A DNA stretch of 62,837 bases from Sabulitectum sp964604135 (GCA_964604135.1 CAZRXU010000003.1:1-62837), one strand, 5' to 3'. Counted from the stretch's first letter, positions 35,472-44,170 are shown. Made by a program: numbers and translations. The notes: generated by a model from the sequence alone, not told the origin.

Positions 35472-36557
35472 CTATCTGCGTTTTACCTTGAATGAGTGCA
35501 GTTCTTCCATCTTCTTGAGAAATTCCTTCTCACCGCGTTTAACTTTCGAGGGAACATAAATATCTATCTCGACAATCAGATCACCGCGCCCCCGCCTGTT
35601 AAGCCTGCCCATCCCCTGATGTTTTATCTTAAGCCTCGTACCGGCAGATGTTCCACTGCCAACCTTCACCACCGTTGAGTCACCGTCTGGAAGGGGAATT
35701 GTAAACTCTGCCCCCAGTACAGCCTGAGGATACGAAATTGTCAGAGAGTAAACGAGATCATCTTCTTCCCGCACGAATGAACCGTAGTCGATTTTGTTGA
35801 TAAGCAGCTTCAAGTCCCCTGGAACGCCACCCTGTCCAGGATGATGCCCCTGCCCCCGCAACCTTATGTAGTGGCCCTTTGAAAGACCTGCAGGGAGATC
35901 AACAGCAATGGTAGACTTCTTTTTTTCGTAGCCCTTTCCCCTGCAACTTGAGCAAAGCTTTCTGGGAATGCTTCCGCTGCCTCTGCATGTGGGGCATTTG
36001 CTTACAGTTCGGAAACTGCCCAACAGTGTATTTCTTACAGATGCAACCTGTCCGGAACCTTTGCACTGTCTGCAGGTATCCGACCCTGCTTCAGGGTCTG
36101 CCCCTGTACCGGAACAGCTGCTGCATGAAACATTTCTCTCTACTTCTATTTCCTGCCTGCCGCCAAGAACTGCATCCTGAAGATCCAGATTAACCTTTAC
36201 AACGAGATCTTCGCCTCTGATTGCCCCGGAACGGGAACCGCTAGACGCAAAACCGAAATTTTCCATAAACGCCCGCAGAGCATCATCGAGACCAAACCCG
36301 CTAAAGATGTCTTGCATACCACCCATACCACCGAAAGACCCGGCAGGCTCGGTGGTACCGTAACGATCAAAGGCATCCCTTCTTGAAGGGTCGCTTAGTA
36401 TTTCATACGCCTTTGCAGCCTCTTTAAACCGCTCTTCAGCCTGATGATCACCGGGGTTTCGATCCGGATGATTCTTCATAGCAGCAGCACGGTAGGCCTT
36501 CTTAATTTCTTCCGGGGACGCACCTCTGTTTACGCCCAGTACTTCGTATGGATTCAT
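35472..36557 (-). CDS. dnaJ: Chaperone DnaJ
   Basis: Co-chaperone that delivers clients to DnaK and stimulates its ATPase. 361 residues: J domain (residues 3-70) with HPD at 30-32, a Gly/Phe-rich stretch containing GSFGGMGGM, then four zinc-finger repeats CSSCSGTG, CRQCKGSG, CPTCRGSG and CSSCRGKG (about residues 140-205), and two C-terminal beta domains ending in GRGDLIVEIDIYVPSK. It lies 60 bp downstream of dnaK on the same strand, the normal dnaKJ order. grpE is not in the window. Confidence 0.97.
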   Translation of the reverse strand: MNPYEVLGVNRGASPEEIKKAYRAAAMKNHPDRNPGDHQAEERFKEAAKAYEILSDPSRRDAFDRYGTTEPAGSFGGMGGMQDIFSGFGLDDALRAFMENFGFASSGSRSGAIRGEDLVVKVNLDLQDAVLGGRQEIEVERNVSCSSCSGTGADPEAGSDTCRQCKGSGQVASVRNTLLGSFRTVSKCPTCRGSGSIPRKLCSSCRGKGYEKKKSTIAVDLPAGLSKGHYIRLRGQGHHPGQGGVPGDLKLLINKIDYGSFVREEDDLVYSLTISYPQAVLGAEFTIPLPDGDSTVVKVGSGTSAGTRLKIKHQGMGRLNRRGRGDLIVEIDIYVPSKVKRGEKEFLKKMEELHSFKVKRR

Positions 36558-36617
36558 GGGGCGAAATATAACAACCGCAGAGAGGAAAAAACAAAATGAA
36601 CGCCGAAGAAAACTCTG

Positions 36618-38489
36618 CTACTCAGGATTATTCTTCTCTGTATCAACTTTTGTTATGGAATCAAGAAACTCTGAAGCAGCGTTATCTTCATCTGTTTCAA
36701 ACACTTCAACAAGTTTTGAAATCGAGCCGTTCAGCTGCCGAACTTCATCGATGGCATTTTCCAGGGCCAGTGAATCATCTCCATCGCGTAAAACCTTAAG
36801 CTTCTTGGTCTCTCCGTCGAGTTCTTCCCATGAGCCCTTGTCCAATTCCTCCCGGGCAATCTTTAGTGTTCTGGAAGCCCTGTAAATAACTTCATCCGCT
36901 TCGTTCCGAAGGCCTACAAATTTTATTCTGATCTTATCCGCATCGGCATTGGCTCTGGCTTCCCTGCGAAGCCTCTCTATCTCTGAACTGCTTAAGCCGC
37001 CGCTGGGGTTAACCTTAATACTCTGCTCCTGGCCAGTGGTCGTATCCCTGGCGGAAACATTAAGAATTCCACTGGCATCAATCTCAAAAACAACTTCAAT
37101 ACGGGGTTCACCGCGTTTGGCAGCTGCAATTCCCCGCAATTCGAAGGTTCCCAGGCTTCTGTTACCGTCAATAACTTCCCGCTCGCCCTGAACCACATGT
37201 ACACCAACCACAGACTGGTTATCGCTGGCAGTTGTAAATATCCTGCTGTTTCGAGTAGGGATAGGGCTGTTTCTTCGAATAATAGGGGCAAGAACGCCGC
37301 CGAGAGTTTCAACGCCCAGAGTCAGCGGGGTAACGTCTATAAGAACAAGATCCTTCCTCTGACCGGAAAGAACCGAACTCTCAATAGCTGCACCAAGCGC
37401 CACAACTTCGTCGGGATTAACCGATTGAGCCGGTTTCATTCCAAAGAATTCTTCGACCAGCTTCTGAACAAGAGGAATTCTTGTTGAACCTCCCACAAGA
37501 ACAACATGGTCAAGCTCTTTGATCTTCATCCCTGCATCTTCCACAGCATCTCTGCACAGTGGTATGGTTTTACGGATCAGCTCACCTGCAAGTTCCTCGA
37601 ACAGCTTTCTTGTAATGGTTATTTCCAGATGAACAGGTCCGGATTCGCCGGTGGCGATAAACGGCAGATTGATATCGGTTTCCTGGGTCATGGACAGCTC
37701 GCACTTTGCCCGTTCAGCAGCCTCTCTAACCCGTTGCGGTGCTATGTTATCTGTTGACAGATCTATTCCCGTTTCCGACTTGAACTCACTCATTATCCAT
37801 TGAACAAGCTTCGTGTCGAGATCATCACCACCAAGACTTGTATCTCCCAGAGTAGCTTTTACCTCAAAAACACCATTCAGCACCTGCAAAACACTTACAT
37901 CAAATGTTCCGCCGCCAAAATCGTAAACAACAAGTTTTTTCTTGCCTTCCGGCTCGATAAAGGCCAGTGCGGCAGCGGTGGGCTCGTTAAGAACCCTTCT
38001 AACTTTGAATCCTGCAATTCTGCCTGCAGCCTTGGTTGCCTGACGCTGAACCTCATTGAAATATGCTGGAACTGTAATCACCGCATCGGTAACCTCTTCA
38101 CCCAGAAACTCCTCTGCTGTGTTTTTAAGCTGCTGCAGAATAATTGCCGATATTTCCGGTGGTGTGTACACACGATCCATGATTCTAACGGCAGCATCAC
38201 CGTTGCTGTTTTCAACTATTTCATAAGATACATCATTCACGTGGCTGGCAACCTCAGCATAACGACGCCCCATGAGCCTCTTTATACTGTTTACCGTGTT
38301 TCTTGGATTGGTAATGGCTTGTCTTCTGGCCACAAGGCCAACCAGTCTTTCTCCCTTTGCAGAAAACGCCACCACAGAAGGCATGACCCTCGAACCGCTC
38401 TTTGATTGTATAACTGTGGGGAGCCCGCCATCGCTGAAGGCGATGCAGGAGTTCGTTGTTCCAAGGTCAATTCCTATGGTTCTTCCCAT
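36618..38489 (-). CDS. dnaK: Chaperone DnaK (Hsp70)
   Basis: 623 residues from ATG 38489, which has GGAGGAATTTGAT in front and starts MGRTIGIDLGTTNSCIAF; the longer frame from 38564 adds an unlikely 25 residues. Hsp70 landmarks: the phosphate-1 loop above, YFNEVQRQATKAAGRIAG, VYDFGGGTFDVSVL, VLVGGSTRIPLVQ, linker DVTPLTLGVETLGG, and the substrate-binding domain NSPIPTRNSRIFTTASDNQ. The C-terminal lid is present but ends without the usual acidic EEVD-like or DD tail (KVDTEKNNPE). It folds nascent and stressed proteins with DnaJ. Has its own strong promoter within the end of mtnA. Confidence 0.97.
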   Translation of the reverse strand: MGRTIGIDLGTTNSCIAFSDGGLPTVIQSKSGSRVMPSVVAFSAKGERLVGLVARRQAITNPRNTVNSIKRLMGRRYAEVASHVNDVSYEIVENSNGDAAVRIMDRVYTPPEISAIILQQLKNTAEEFLGEEVTDAVITVPAYFNEVQRQATKAAGRIAGFKVRRVLNEPTAAALAFIEPEGKKKLVVYDFGGGTFDVSVLQVLNGVFEVKATLGDTSLGGDDLDTKLVQWIMSEFKSETGIDLSTDNIAPQRVREAAERAKCELSMTQETDINLPFIATGESGPVHLEITITRKLFEELAGELIRKTIPLCRDAVEDAGMKIKELDHVVLVGGSTRIPLVQKLVEEFFGMKPAQSVNPDEVVALGAAIESSVLSGQRKDLVLIDVTPLTLGVETLGGVLAPIIRRNSPIPTRNSRIFTTASDNQSVVGVHVVQGEREVIDGNRSLGTFELRGIAAAKRGEPRIEVVFEIDASGILNVSARDTTTGQEQSIKVNPSGGLSSSEIERLRREARANADADKIRIKFVGLRNEADEVIYRASRTLKIAREELDKGSWEELDGETKKLKVLRDGDDSLALENAIDEVRQLNGSISKLVEVFETDEDNAASEFLDSITKVDTEKNNPE

Positions 38490-38535
38490 ATCAAATTCCT
38501 CCAGTAAAATAACCTGGCCTTGTAAGCAGTCAAAC

Positions 38536-38569
38536 CCCGGTAACAACAAATTCTGTCGTGACAACCGGG
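38536..38569 (-). promoter_or_regulatory. Hairpin in the dnaK 5' untranslated region
   Basis: CCCGGT and ACCGGG form a 6-bp stem around 22 nt in the dnaK leader, 47 nt before the start codon; the loop itself holds a small TGTC-AC-GACA dyad. No CIRCE operator (TTAGCACTC type) is present. It could be an operator or an mRNA element. Confidence 0.4.
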
Positions 38570-38586
38570 CTGTTAATCATCTGGAA

Positions 38587-38615
38587 ATAGTATCGCATAC
38601 ATCGTGCAGTGTCAA
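38587..38615 (-). promoter_or_regulatory. Sigma-70 type promoter for dnaK
   Basis: On the minus strand TTGACA (38610-38615), a 17-bp spacer and TACTAT (38587-38592): a full consensus -35 and a -10 with five of six matches. It overlaps the mtnA stop codon (38612-38614) and would give a leader of about 90 nt before dnaK. Confidence 0.75.
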
Positions 38616-39631
38616 CCTCGCCATTCAATGGTGTTCGGTGCTGAAATTACTCCCTTCTCGCACACGATGGAAGTAATTAATTTAACAGGAGTAACGTCAA
38701 ATGCAGGGTTATAAACACCAACACCATCAGGTATGATCTTTTCCCCTCCACAGACAGCCAGCTCTTCTCTGCCCCTCTCCTCTATTTCGATAGAACTTCC
38801 GTCAGCAGCTTCCGGATCAAATGTGGAAACAGGTGCCACTACATAGAAAGGCACACCGGCCTCAAAAGCCGCCAGAGCCAAGGGGTATGTTCCTATTTTG
38901 TTGGCAGAATCTCCATTCATGGCTATTCTGTCCGCACCTGTAATTACAGCATCAACAGCTCCTGTCAGAAGCAGCGAAGCAGCAGCAGAATCAGGAAGAA
39001 CCTTCACAGGAATACCTGCCTTGTGCAGCTCCCACGAGGTAAGTCTGGCCCCTTGAAGAAGCGGCCTTGTTTCATCGGCGAAAACACCGGAGAGAATTCC
39101 CCTGGAAAAAGCTTCATAAATTACTGAAAGAGCTGTACCAAGACCTGCCGTTGCGAGCCCTCCGGCATTACAATGGGTAAGAACAGTACACCCCTCGGGA
39201 AGCAGATCAGCACCCAGATTGCCCATTACCCTGCTTGCCTCCAGATCTTCCCTGAATAGCTTTTGAGCGCTGATCAACAGACGCTCTACAGCATCAGATT
39301 TCGATATTGAAGAAAGTAGAATCTCTCTCTGAATATCGAGACAGTGAAACAGATTTACAGCAGTGGGTCTTGTTGAAGCGAGCAGATCCAGCTGGCTGCT
39401 GCATTGCTTCACATACTCGGATGATTCCGGAGTTTCCATGGCGGCGATAACAGCACCGTATGCCGCCGCCACACCAATTGCCGGGGCCCCACGAACTGCA
39501 AGTGTTCTGATCGCTTCTGCAAGCACTGTTGTTGATTTACAAAAGATATATGTTTCTTCCGAAGGAAGAAGTCTCTGATCCAGTAGCACCAGATGATGAT
39601 CACGCCACTCAAGGGTTGGAACGGGTATCAC
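38612..39631 (-). CDS. mtnA: S-methyl-5-thioribose-1-phosphate isomerase
   Basis: Converts methylthioribose-1-phosphate to methylthioribulose-1-phosphate in the methionine salvage pathway. 339 residues of the eIF2B-alpha-like family: AVRGAPAIGVAAAYG, LTHCNAGGLATAGLGTAL (catalytic Cys about 154), GVFADETRPLLQGARLTSWEL, ITGADRIAMNGDSANKIGTY (catalytic Asp about 233) and NPAFDVTPVKLI at the end. The length is typical. It overlaps coaC by 4 bases. No other mtn gene is in the window. It could also act on 5-deoxyribose-1-phosphate, as reported for some homologues. Confidence 0.94.
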   Translation of the reverse strand: MIPVPTLEWRDHHLVLLDQRLLPSEETYIFCKSTTVLAEAIRTLAVRGAPAIGVAAAYGAVIAAMETPESSEYVKQCSSQLDLLASTRPTAVNLFHCLDIQREILLSSISKSDAVERLLISAQKLFREDLEASRVMGNLGADLLPEGCTVLTHCNAGGLATAGLGTALSVIYEAFSRGILSGVFADETRPLLQGARLTSWELHKAGIPVKVLPDSAAASLLLTGAVDAVITGADRIAMNGDSANKIGTYPLALAAFEAGVPFYVVAPVSTFDPEAADGSSIEIEERGREELAVCGGEKIIPDGVGVYNPAFDVTPVKLITSIVCEKGVISAPNTIEWRG

Positions 39632-40176
39632 TTCACACCACCGGTATTAAGAATTTCCTCACAAACCTGCACGATATCGGCAGGTTCCACCATTCTGCCT
39701 TCTCCGGTGGTTCCGCATGCAAGGCTGCCGGAAACGGGGCCTGCAAAACTGACACCCCGGGAATGAAGAGTTTTCACATTTTCCTGAACAGCTGGATTGT
39801 TCCACATTCTAGTATTCATTGCCGGCGCAATCAGAACCGGTGCTGAACAGGCTAAAAAAGATGTGGTAAGAAGATCGTCAGCAAGACCACAGGCAGCTCT
39901 CGCAAGAAAATGAGCAGTTGCCGGAGCAATAACCATCAGGTCTGCATTGTCTGTAAGGGTGATATGGGGAATGGAATCGCCAGAAAATGGTGAAAACATA
40001 TCTGTGTAACATGGTGTTCCGGAAACAGATGAAAGCTGCACTGCAGTAACAAACTCTGTGGCGGCCCTTGTTAGTATGCAGTTTACCGTGTGACCCGACT
40101 TCCTCAGCAGTGAAGCAACACTGACAGCCTTAAAAGCAGCAGCACCGCCGGTTACTCCAAGAAGGATTTCAGCCAT
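39628..40176 (-). CDS. coaC: Stand-alone phosphopantothenoylcysteine decarboxylase (CoaC)
   Basis: FMN-dependent decarboxylation of 4'-phosphopantothenoylcysteine to 4'-phosphopantetheine in CoA synthesis. I start at ATG 40176, whose A is the last base of the coaX stop codon (TGATG); the longer frame has no ribosome site and overlaps coaX. 182 residues: LLGVTGGAAAFKAVSVASLL, active-site His in IPHITLTDNAD, VIAPATAHFLARAA, PAMNTRMWNNPAVQ and CGTTGEGRM (catalytic Cys). Most bacteria have CoaC fused to CoaB; here the frame ends after CoaC and mtnA follows, so the ligase must be encoded elsewhere. Confidence 0.9.
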   Translation of the reverse strand: MAEILLGVTGGAAAFKAVSVASLLRKSGHTVNCILTRAATEFVTAVQLSSVSGTPCYTDMFSPFSGDSIPHITLTDNADLMVIAPATAHFLARAACGLADDLLTTSFLACSAPVLIAPAMNTRMWNNPAVQENVKTLHSRGVSFAGPVSGSLACGTTGEGRMVEPADIVQVCEEILNTGGVK

Positions 40177-40943
40177 CAGTTCCCTTCCTCTCTGTTTTTT
40201 CGCCCGATCTCGTTTATTCCGAGCAGTGTAAGTTCCGGGCATATCCTGAATTTGTTCCTGCATTTATCTCCAAGAGCGGTTCCCCACCCTCCAGTAGCCC
40301 ATAGTTCTGGAGCAGAGTCCAGCTCGGACGAGATCAGGTCTATGATGTAATCAGCTGCACCAACGGCGCTGAAAAGAACGCCTGACCTGATTGCGTCTGC
40401 GGTTGTTCTTCCCACAACGCTTTCAGGAAACGAAAGATCTATGGGGTTCAGTCTTTCAGCCTTCTTAAACAGCTCCCCGGCAGATGTTCCCACCCCGGGG
40501 CTTATTGCCCCTCCAAGATACCTTCCTCTGCTGTCGATCACATCAAAAGTTGTTGCTGTTCCGAAGTCCACCACAATGGCGGGAAGCTTACCGGATATTG
40601 CTGCAGCAACAGCGTTAGCAAGCCTGTCCGGCCCTATTTCATGGGGATACCTGTAGCTTAGTTCAATTCCGGCTGTGGCAGAAGACACATCTACCGGTGT
40701 AATTTCCAGCCATTTCCTGCACATGTTGATAATTGTGTGGTGAACCTGGGGAACAACGCAGGCAAAGGCAACATCATCAGGTTCAGAATAATTCTCTCCC
40801 CGAAGAAGTGCCTCTGTGTAAATTCTGAACTCATCAGCAGTCCACCTCTGGGTTCTGATTCTCCACTGCTCCAGAAGGCTGTCGCCTTCAAAAAGGGCAA
40901 GTGCTGTTTTCGTGTTTCCCACATCAATAGCAAGTCTTCTCAT
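40176..40943 (-). CDS. coaX: Type III pantothenate kinase
   Basis: Phosphorylates pantothenate, the first step of CoA synthesis. 255 residues of the ASKHA fold: phosphate-1 loop AIDVGNTKTALALF (residues 5-18), VVPQVHHTI, YPHEIGPDRLANAVAA (GPDR motif), VVDFGTATTFDVID (phosphate-2) and GGAISPGVGTS, with ATGGWG as adenosine loop. Type III enzymes are not feedback-inhibited by CoA and need a monovalent cation. It overlaps nadC by 4 bases and shares one base with the start of coaC, so two CoA steps are coupled. Confidence 0.96.
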   Translation of the reverse strand: MRRLAIDVGNTKTALALFEGDSLLEQWRIRTQRWTADEFRIYTEALLRGENYSEPDDVAFACVVPQVHHTIINMCRKWLEITPVDVSSATAGIELSYRYPHEIGPDRLANAVAAAISGKLPAIVVDFGTATTFDVIDSRGRYLGGAISPGVGTSAGELFKKAERLNPIDLSFPESVVGRTTADAIRSGVLFSAVGAADYIIDLISSELDSAPELWATGGWGTALGDKCRNKFRICPELTLLGINEIGRKNREEGN

Positions 40944-41815
40944 TTATCTTCCTTCGTGTACAACCAGTCAAGACCAACGTCCGATGACTTTACCGAGTGA
41001 GTCAGCATACCAACGGAAATACCATCAACCCCTGTTTCCGCCACAGCGCGAACTGTTTCCAGCGTAATTCCACCAGAAGCTTCAAGGTATATACCGGTTT
41101 CCGCAGCCAGCAGGACTGCTTTCCGAAGCTGGTCTGCTGACATGTTATCAAGAAGAATCCTGTCAGGTTCAAGGGGAATAACAGCCTGCAACTGAGCCAC
41201 AGAGTCAACTTCTATTTCAAAGGGAATATTCCTTCTGCGCAGTCTTTCCACAACAGGCGCAAGACTTTCGGCACCACCTGCTGCAGCAAGGTGGTTGTCT
41301 TTCAGCATAGCCATATCCGCAAGCGAAAACCGGTGGTTTACCCCCCCTCCCATACGAACTGCATACTTTTCAAGTGCCCGCATACAGGGAGTTGTTTTTC
41401 TGGTATCGAGTATTTCAACACCTGTACCTTCGCAGATTCGAACAAACTTCGCGGTTTCAGTTGCAATACCGCACAGCCGCCCGAGGATGTTAAGAAATAT
41501 CCTCTCGCCGCGAAGTATCGACGCAGCCGGGCCGTAGATGCCGGCAATATTCCCGCCAGCCCCGATACTTTCCCCCTCTTCAGCAAAACTCTCTACCCGG
41601 ATGCTTCCCGGTATCAGGGGAAAAACTGCTGATGCAAGTTTTACACCTGCCACCACAATGTTTTCCCTGGCGTTAACAATGCATGAAACCGTGGTGTTAC
41701 CCGATTCGGCCAGTGCACCCGAAGCCTCATCATCCAGCGCTCTATCTTCAAGCACTGCATTTTTTACCAGCACTTCAACTACAGCAACAGGATCAGTCCA
41801 GTCAACAGAATTCAT
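40940..41815 (-). CDS. nadC: Nicotinate-nucleotide pyrophosphorylase (quinolinate phosphoribosyltransferase)
   Basis: Makes nicotinate mononucleotide from quinolinate and PRPP in de novo NAD synthesis. 291 residues: ERIFLNILGRLCGIATETAK, the substrate-binding DTRKTTPCMRALEKYAVRMG, GGVNHRFSLADMAMLKDNH, FEIEVDSVAQL, LLDNMS and EASGGITLETVRAVAETGVD, all family signatures. Its ATG shares a base with the TAA of the amidohydrolase gene, and its end overlaps coaX by 4 bases. nadA and nadB are not in the window. Confidence 0.96.
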   Translation of the reverse strand: MNSVDWTDPVAVVEVLVKNAVLEDRALDDEASGALAESGNTTVSCIVNARENIVVAGVKLASAVFPLIPGSIRVESFAEEGESIGAGGNIAGIYGPAASILRGERIFLNILGRLCGIATETAKFVRICEGTGVEILDTRKTTPCMRALEKYAVRMGGGVNHRFSLADMAMLKDNHLAAAGGAESLAPVVERLRRRNIPFEIEVDSVAQLQAVIPLEPDRILLDNMSADQLRKAVLLAAETGIYLEASGGITLETVRAVAETGVDGISVGMLTHSVKSSDVGLDWLYTKEDK

Positions 41816-43227
41816 TAAATCCCCTTCGCAATACCTGTGTTCCCGTAAACAACAGTACCGTTTTTCATTGTTGTCTCAACTGCAATACCTTCCAGGTTCT
41901 CAAATGGGTTACCGGAAAGGAAGATCATGTCTGCTACCCTGCCTGCTGCCAGGGGAACTGCCAGATGGGCCAGCCCGGATATAGAAGCAGAACTCAGAGT
42001 GTACGCGTACAGCGCCTCGTGAACAGACAGCGACTGGCTGTTTGCTCTGTGGTGTACTGCACCGGAAAGGCCGAAAAGCGGGTCAAGCGGCATACTGTCA
42101 CTTCCAAAACCAAGCCTGAAACCGGAATCAACCACAGTTTTGAAAGGATTCAGCGCGGCAGCCCGGCCAGGTGTGAGAACTCTGTCATACATTCCGCCAG
42201 GTTTTTGCCATCTTTTTACAAAGTTGGGCTGCATACTGAAAATATGGTGTTCCCTACTCCATGTTCCAGGCCACGCGCGAAGCAGTTCCTCTGCATGTTC
42301 AACCCGTACACTGAACCCGTGCCCCAGTGCTTTAAAAACCTCACCGGAAACACGGTCAAGCTGTTGCAGTGCTTCCCCGCCAATGGCATGAACCGCTGCC
42401 GAAAGACCCAACTCGCCGCAGCGAAGAAGCAATGAGAAAAGCATGCTGTCGGAATAATTTAATACACCTGCAGTTCCTGCACCGAACGAACCGTCAAGAA
42501 ACAACTTGACAGTCTGCACAGACAGTCTGTCTTCAGGAAGATCATCAACGCTTTCCACTGTCACGGCCACACTCCTGTCCAGCCGGGAATCAGATTTTAG
42601 AACAAGCTCTGCGCCGTGTGACGATTCGAAAGAGCAGACACCTGTAACTCCGCATGCGAATATTTCAGATTCCACATCAGAAACCGCACCGGCAAGAACA
42701 CTGTCAGACAGAGGAAACAAACTCTCGAAATTCAACACAGGCCACTCCTGCAACACACCGGTTTTCCTGTTTACTCCCGGAACGCTGTTCTTAAGAAGTT
42801 GCAGCAGTGCCGAGTTTGCCAGAGCAGTGTGCCCGCACACACGACGCAGAAACACCGGAATGCCACCGCTTGCCGCGTCAAGCTGAGCAAGGGTTGGCAG
42901 TTCACCATTCTTCCAGCCGCTCTCGTCGAAAGACTCACCCCTGATTACAGTGCCGCCGGCTACAGGTTCAGCAGACCACACAACAGACAGAAGTTCTTCG
43001 GCGGAACGAACCCGGGACAGATCTAAAGAGGCCTTCTTCACAACCATCCATGTGAGGTGTGTGTGGGCATCCACAAATGAGGGCATGGCAAATTTACAAT
43101 CAAAAGTGCCTGAGGGAGAACAGTTCTGTATCGATGAAATTACCCCGGAATCATTGATAAACACAGAGACATTCGAAATACATGAACCTGTTCCTGTCCA
43201 CAGATTGCGACAGTTAATTCTCTGCAT
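41815..43227 (-). CDS. Amidohydrolase family protein (YtcJ-like)
   Basis: 470 residues of the amidohydrolase 3 group. N-terminal beta domain and metal site PSFVDAHTHLTWM (HxH about residues 54-56), RRVCGHTALANSALL, GVTGVCSFE, LFLDGSFGAGTAG, AAVHAIGGEALQQLD (metal or substrate His), RVEHAEELL and a terminal FGSDSMPLDPLFGLSGAVHH. YtcJ-type enzymes hydrolyse N-formyl or similar amide bonds, but the substrate cannot be inferred. It overlaps the GGDEF gene by 14 bases and nadC by one, so it belongs to the same transcript. Confidence 0.88.
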   Translation of the reverse strand: MQRINCRNLWTGTGSCISNVSVFINDSGVISSIQNCSPSGTFDCKFAMPSFVDAHTHLTWMVVKKASLDLSRVRSAEELLSVVWSAEPVAGGTVIRGESFDESGWKNGELPTLAQLDAASGGIPVFLRRVCGHTALANSALLQLLKNSVPGVNRKTGVLQEWPVLNFESLFPLSDSVLAGAVSDVESEIFACGVTGVCSFESSHGAELVLKSDSRLDRSVAVTVESVDDLPEDRLSVQTVKLFLDGSFGAGTAGVLNYSDSMLFSLLLRCGELGLSAAVHAIGGEALQQLDRVSGEVFKALGHGFSVRVEHAEELLRAWPGTWSREHHIFSMQPNFVKRWQKPGGMYDRVLTPGRAAALNPFKTVVDSGFRLGFGSDSMPLDPLFGLSGAVHHRANSQSLSVHEALYAYTLSSASISGLAHLAVPLAAGRVADMIFLSGNPFENLEGIAVETTMKNGTVVYGNTGIAKGI

Positions 43228-44074
43228 TGCGGGTATCCTGAATGTATTTAAACATCAGATCAATGATCTCGCTTTTTACCTCAAACTTAAAATAGGTATG
43301 GTTACCCCTGCGCTCAATTTCACTTACCCTTCCCCTTATCTCTGCCTTTACAAAACCGTATGGAGGGGAGGGGCCATCGGCGAATTCACTGCTGTCTGTG
43401 TTGGGATCCTTTATTTCCCTGGCTTCAATATCGGTGGGGTTGCTGAAACTGAACCACTTTTTAAGCAGTATATAGTTACCTCCAAGAATAGCTGATCTTG
43501 ACGGGAAGTGAACATCAATCACAGTAGTCGAAACAATCTTACTGTTCCCTTTCTTAAAAAGAACAGCCTGATTTCGTCCAGCTGATTTCGCATTGTACAA
43601 AGCCTGATCGGAACAAACTATCAGTTCTGAGCCTGCAACTGAATCTGTTGAAGCCACTCCCAGAGATATCTGAACTGAAAGAGGCTGTTCCTCCCCTTTT
43701 ACAATAGCCTTTACCGCAGAGTTTTCCACAACAGAACACAGTCTCGCAGCAGTAGCCAACCCCTCTGGCCCTGTGGTGTTAAGCATCAGAACAGTAATTT
43801 CCTCTCCCCCGTAGCGGTATGCCTCTCCTCTGAATTTTACTGCCTCCCTGATCAGTGCAGACACATGCCTTAAAACCTTGTCTCCAATGTCATGGCCATA
43901 CTTGTCGTTGAATTTCTTGAAGTGGTCAATGTCTATCATTATGGAACACACAGGCAACCCGGCTGTACCCATTGATCTTAGCAGCACAGGCAAATCATGA
44001 TCAAGCATTTTTCTGGGTGGAAGCCCGGTTACAGTATCAAGCTCGACCATTCTGGGAAAACAAACTCTGTCCAT
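43214..44074 (-). CDS. GGDEF-domain protein (probable diguanylate cyclase) with C-terminal PilZ-like region
   Basis: 286 residues, soluble. Residues about 10-180 are a GGDEF domain: TGLPPRKMLDHDL, CSIMIDIDHFKKFNDKYGHDIGD (metal Asp and the FKxxND motif) and the signature RYGGEEI at about 87-93, a conservative variant of GGEEF. No RxxD inhibitory site is evident. The remaining 105 residues (from about 185, ending YFKFEVKSEIIDLMFKYIQD) resemble the end of PilZ domains but lack the RxxxR and DxSxxG c-di-GMP motifs. GGAGG precedes the start. First gene of the 16-kb minus-strand run and divergent from the repeat-lipoprotein array. Confidence 0.87.
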   Translation of the reverse strand: MDRVCFPRMVELDTVTGLPPRKMLDHDLPVLLRSMGTAGLPVCSIMIDIDHFKKFNDKYGHDIGDKVLRHVSALIREAVKFRGEAYRYGGEEITVLMLNTTGPEGLATAARLCSVVENSAVKAIVKGEEQPLSVQISLGVASTDSVAGSELIVCSDQALYNAKSAGRNQAVLFKKGNSKIVSTTVIDVHFPSRSAILGGNYILLKKWFSFSNPTDIEAREIKDPNTDSSEFADGPSPPYGFVKAEIRGRVSEIERRGNHTYFKFEVKSEIIDLMFKYIQDTRNAEN

Positions 44075-44141
44075 AAAGCCTCCGGAGGGGATTAATTACC
44101 AGTAATAATAACCCCAAAATACAGGAATCAACAGGTGGTTG

Positions 44142-44170
44142 TTGACCGGCTCAACTCAAATGGGTAGAGT
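44142..44170 (+). promoter_or_regulatory. Candidate sigma-70 promoter of the repeat-lipoprotein array
   Basis: TTGACC (44142-44147), 17-bp spacer, TAGAGT (44165-44170). It would start transcription about 40 nt before the first array gene, with small AACTC/GAGTT and CTCTC/GAGAG stems in between. No c-di-GMP riboswitch core is recognisable despite the adjacent GGDEF gene. Confidence 0.5.

Noticed and set aside
38490..38611. CIRCE/HrcA operator before dnaK.
   Set aside because: No TTAGCACTC-N9-GAGTGCTAA-like repeat; the visible dyads have other sequences.
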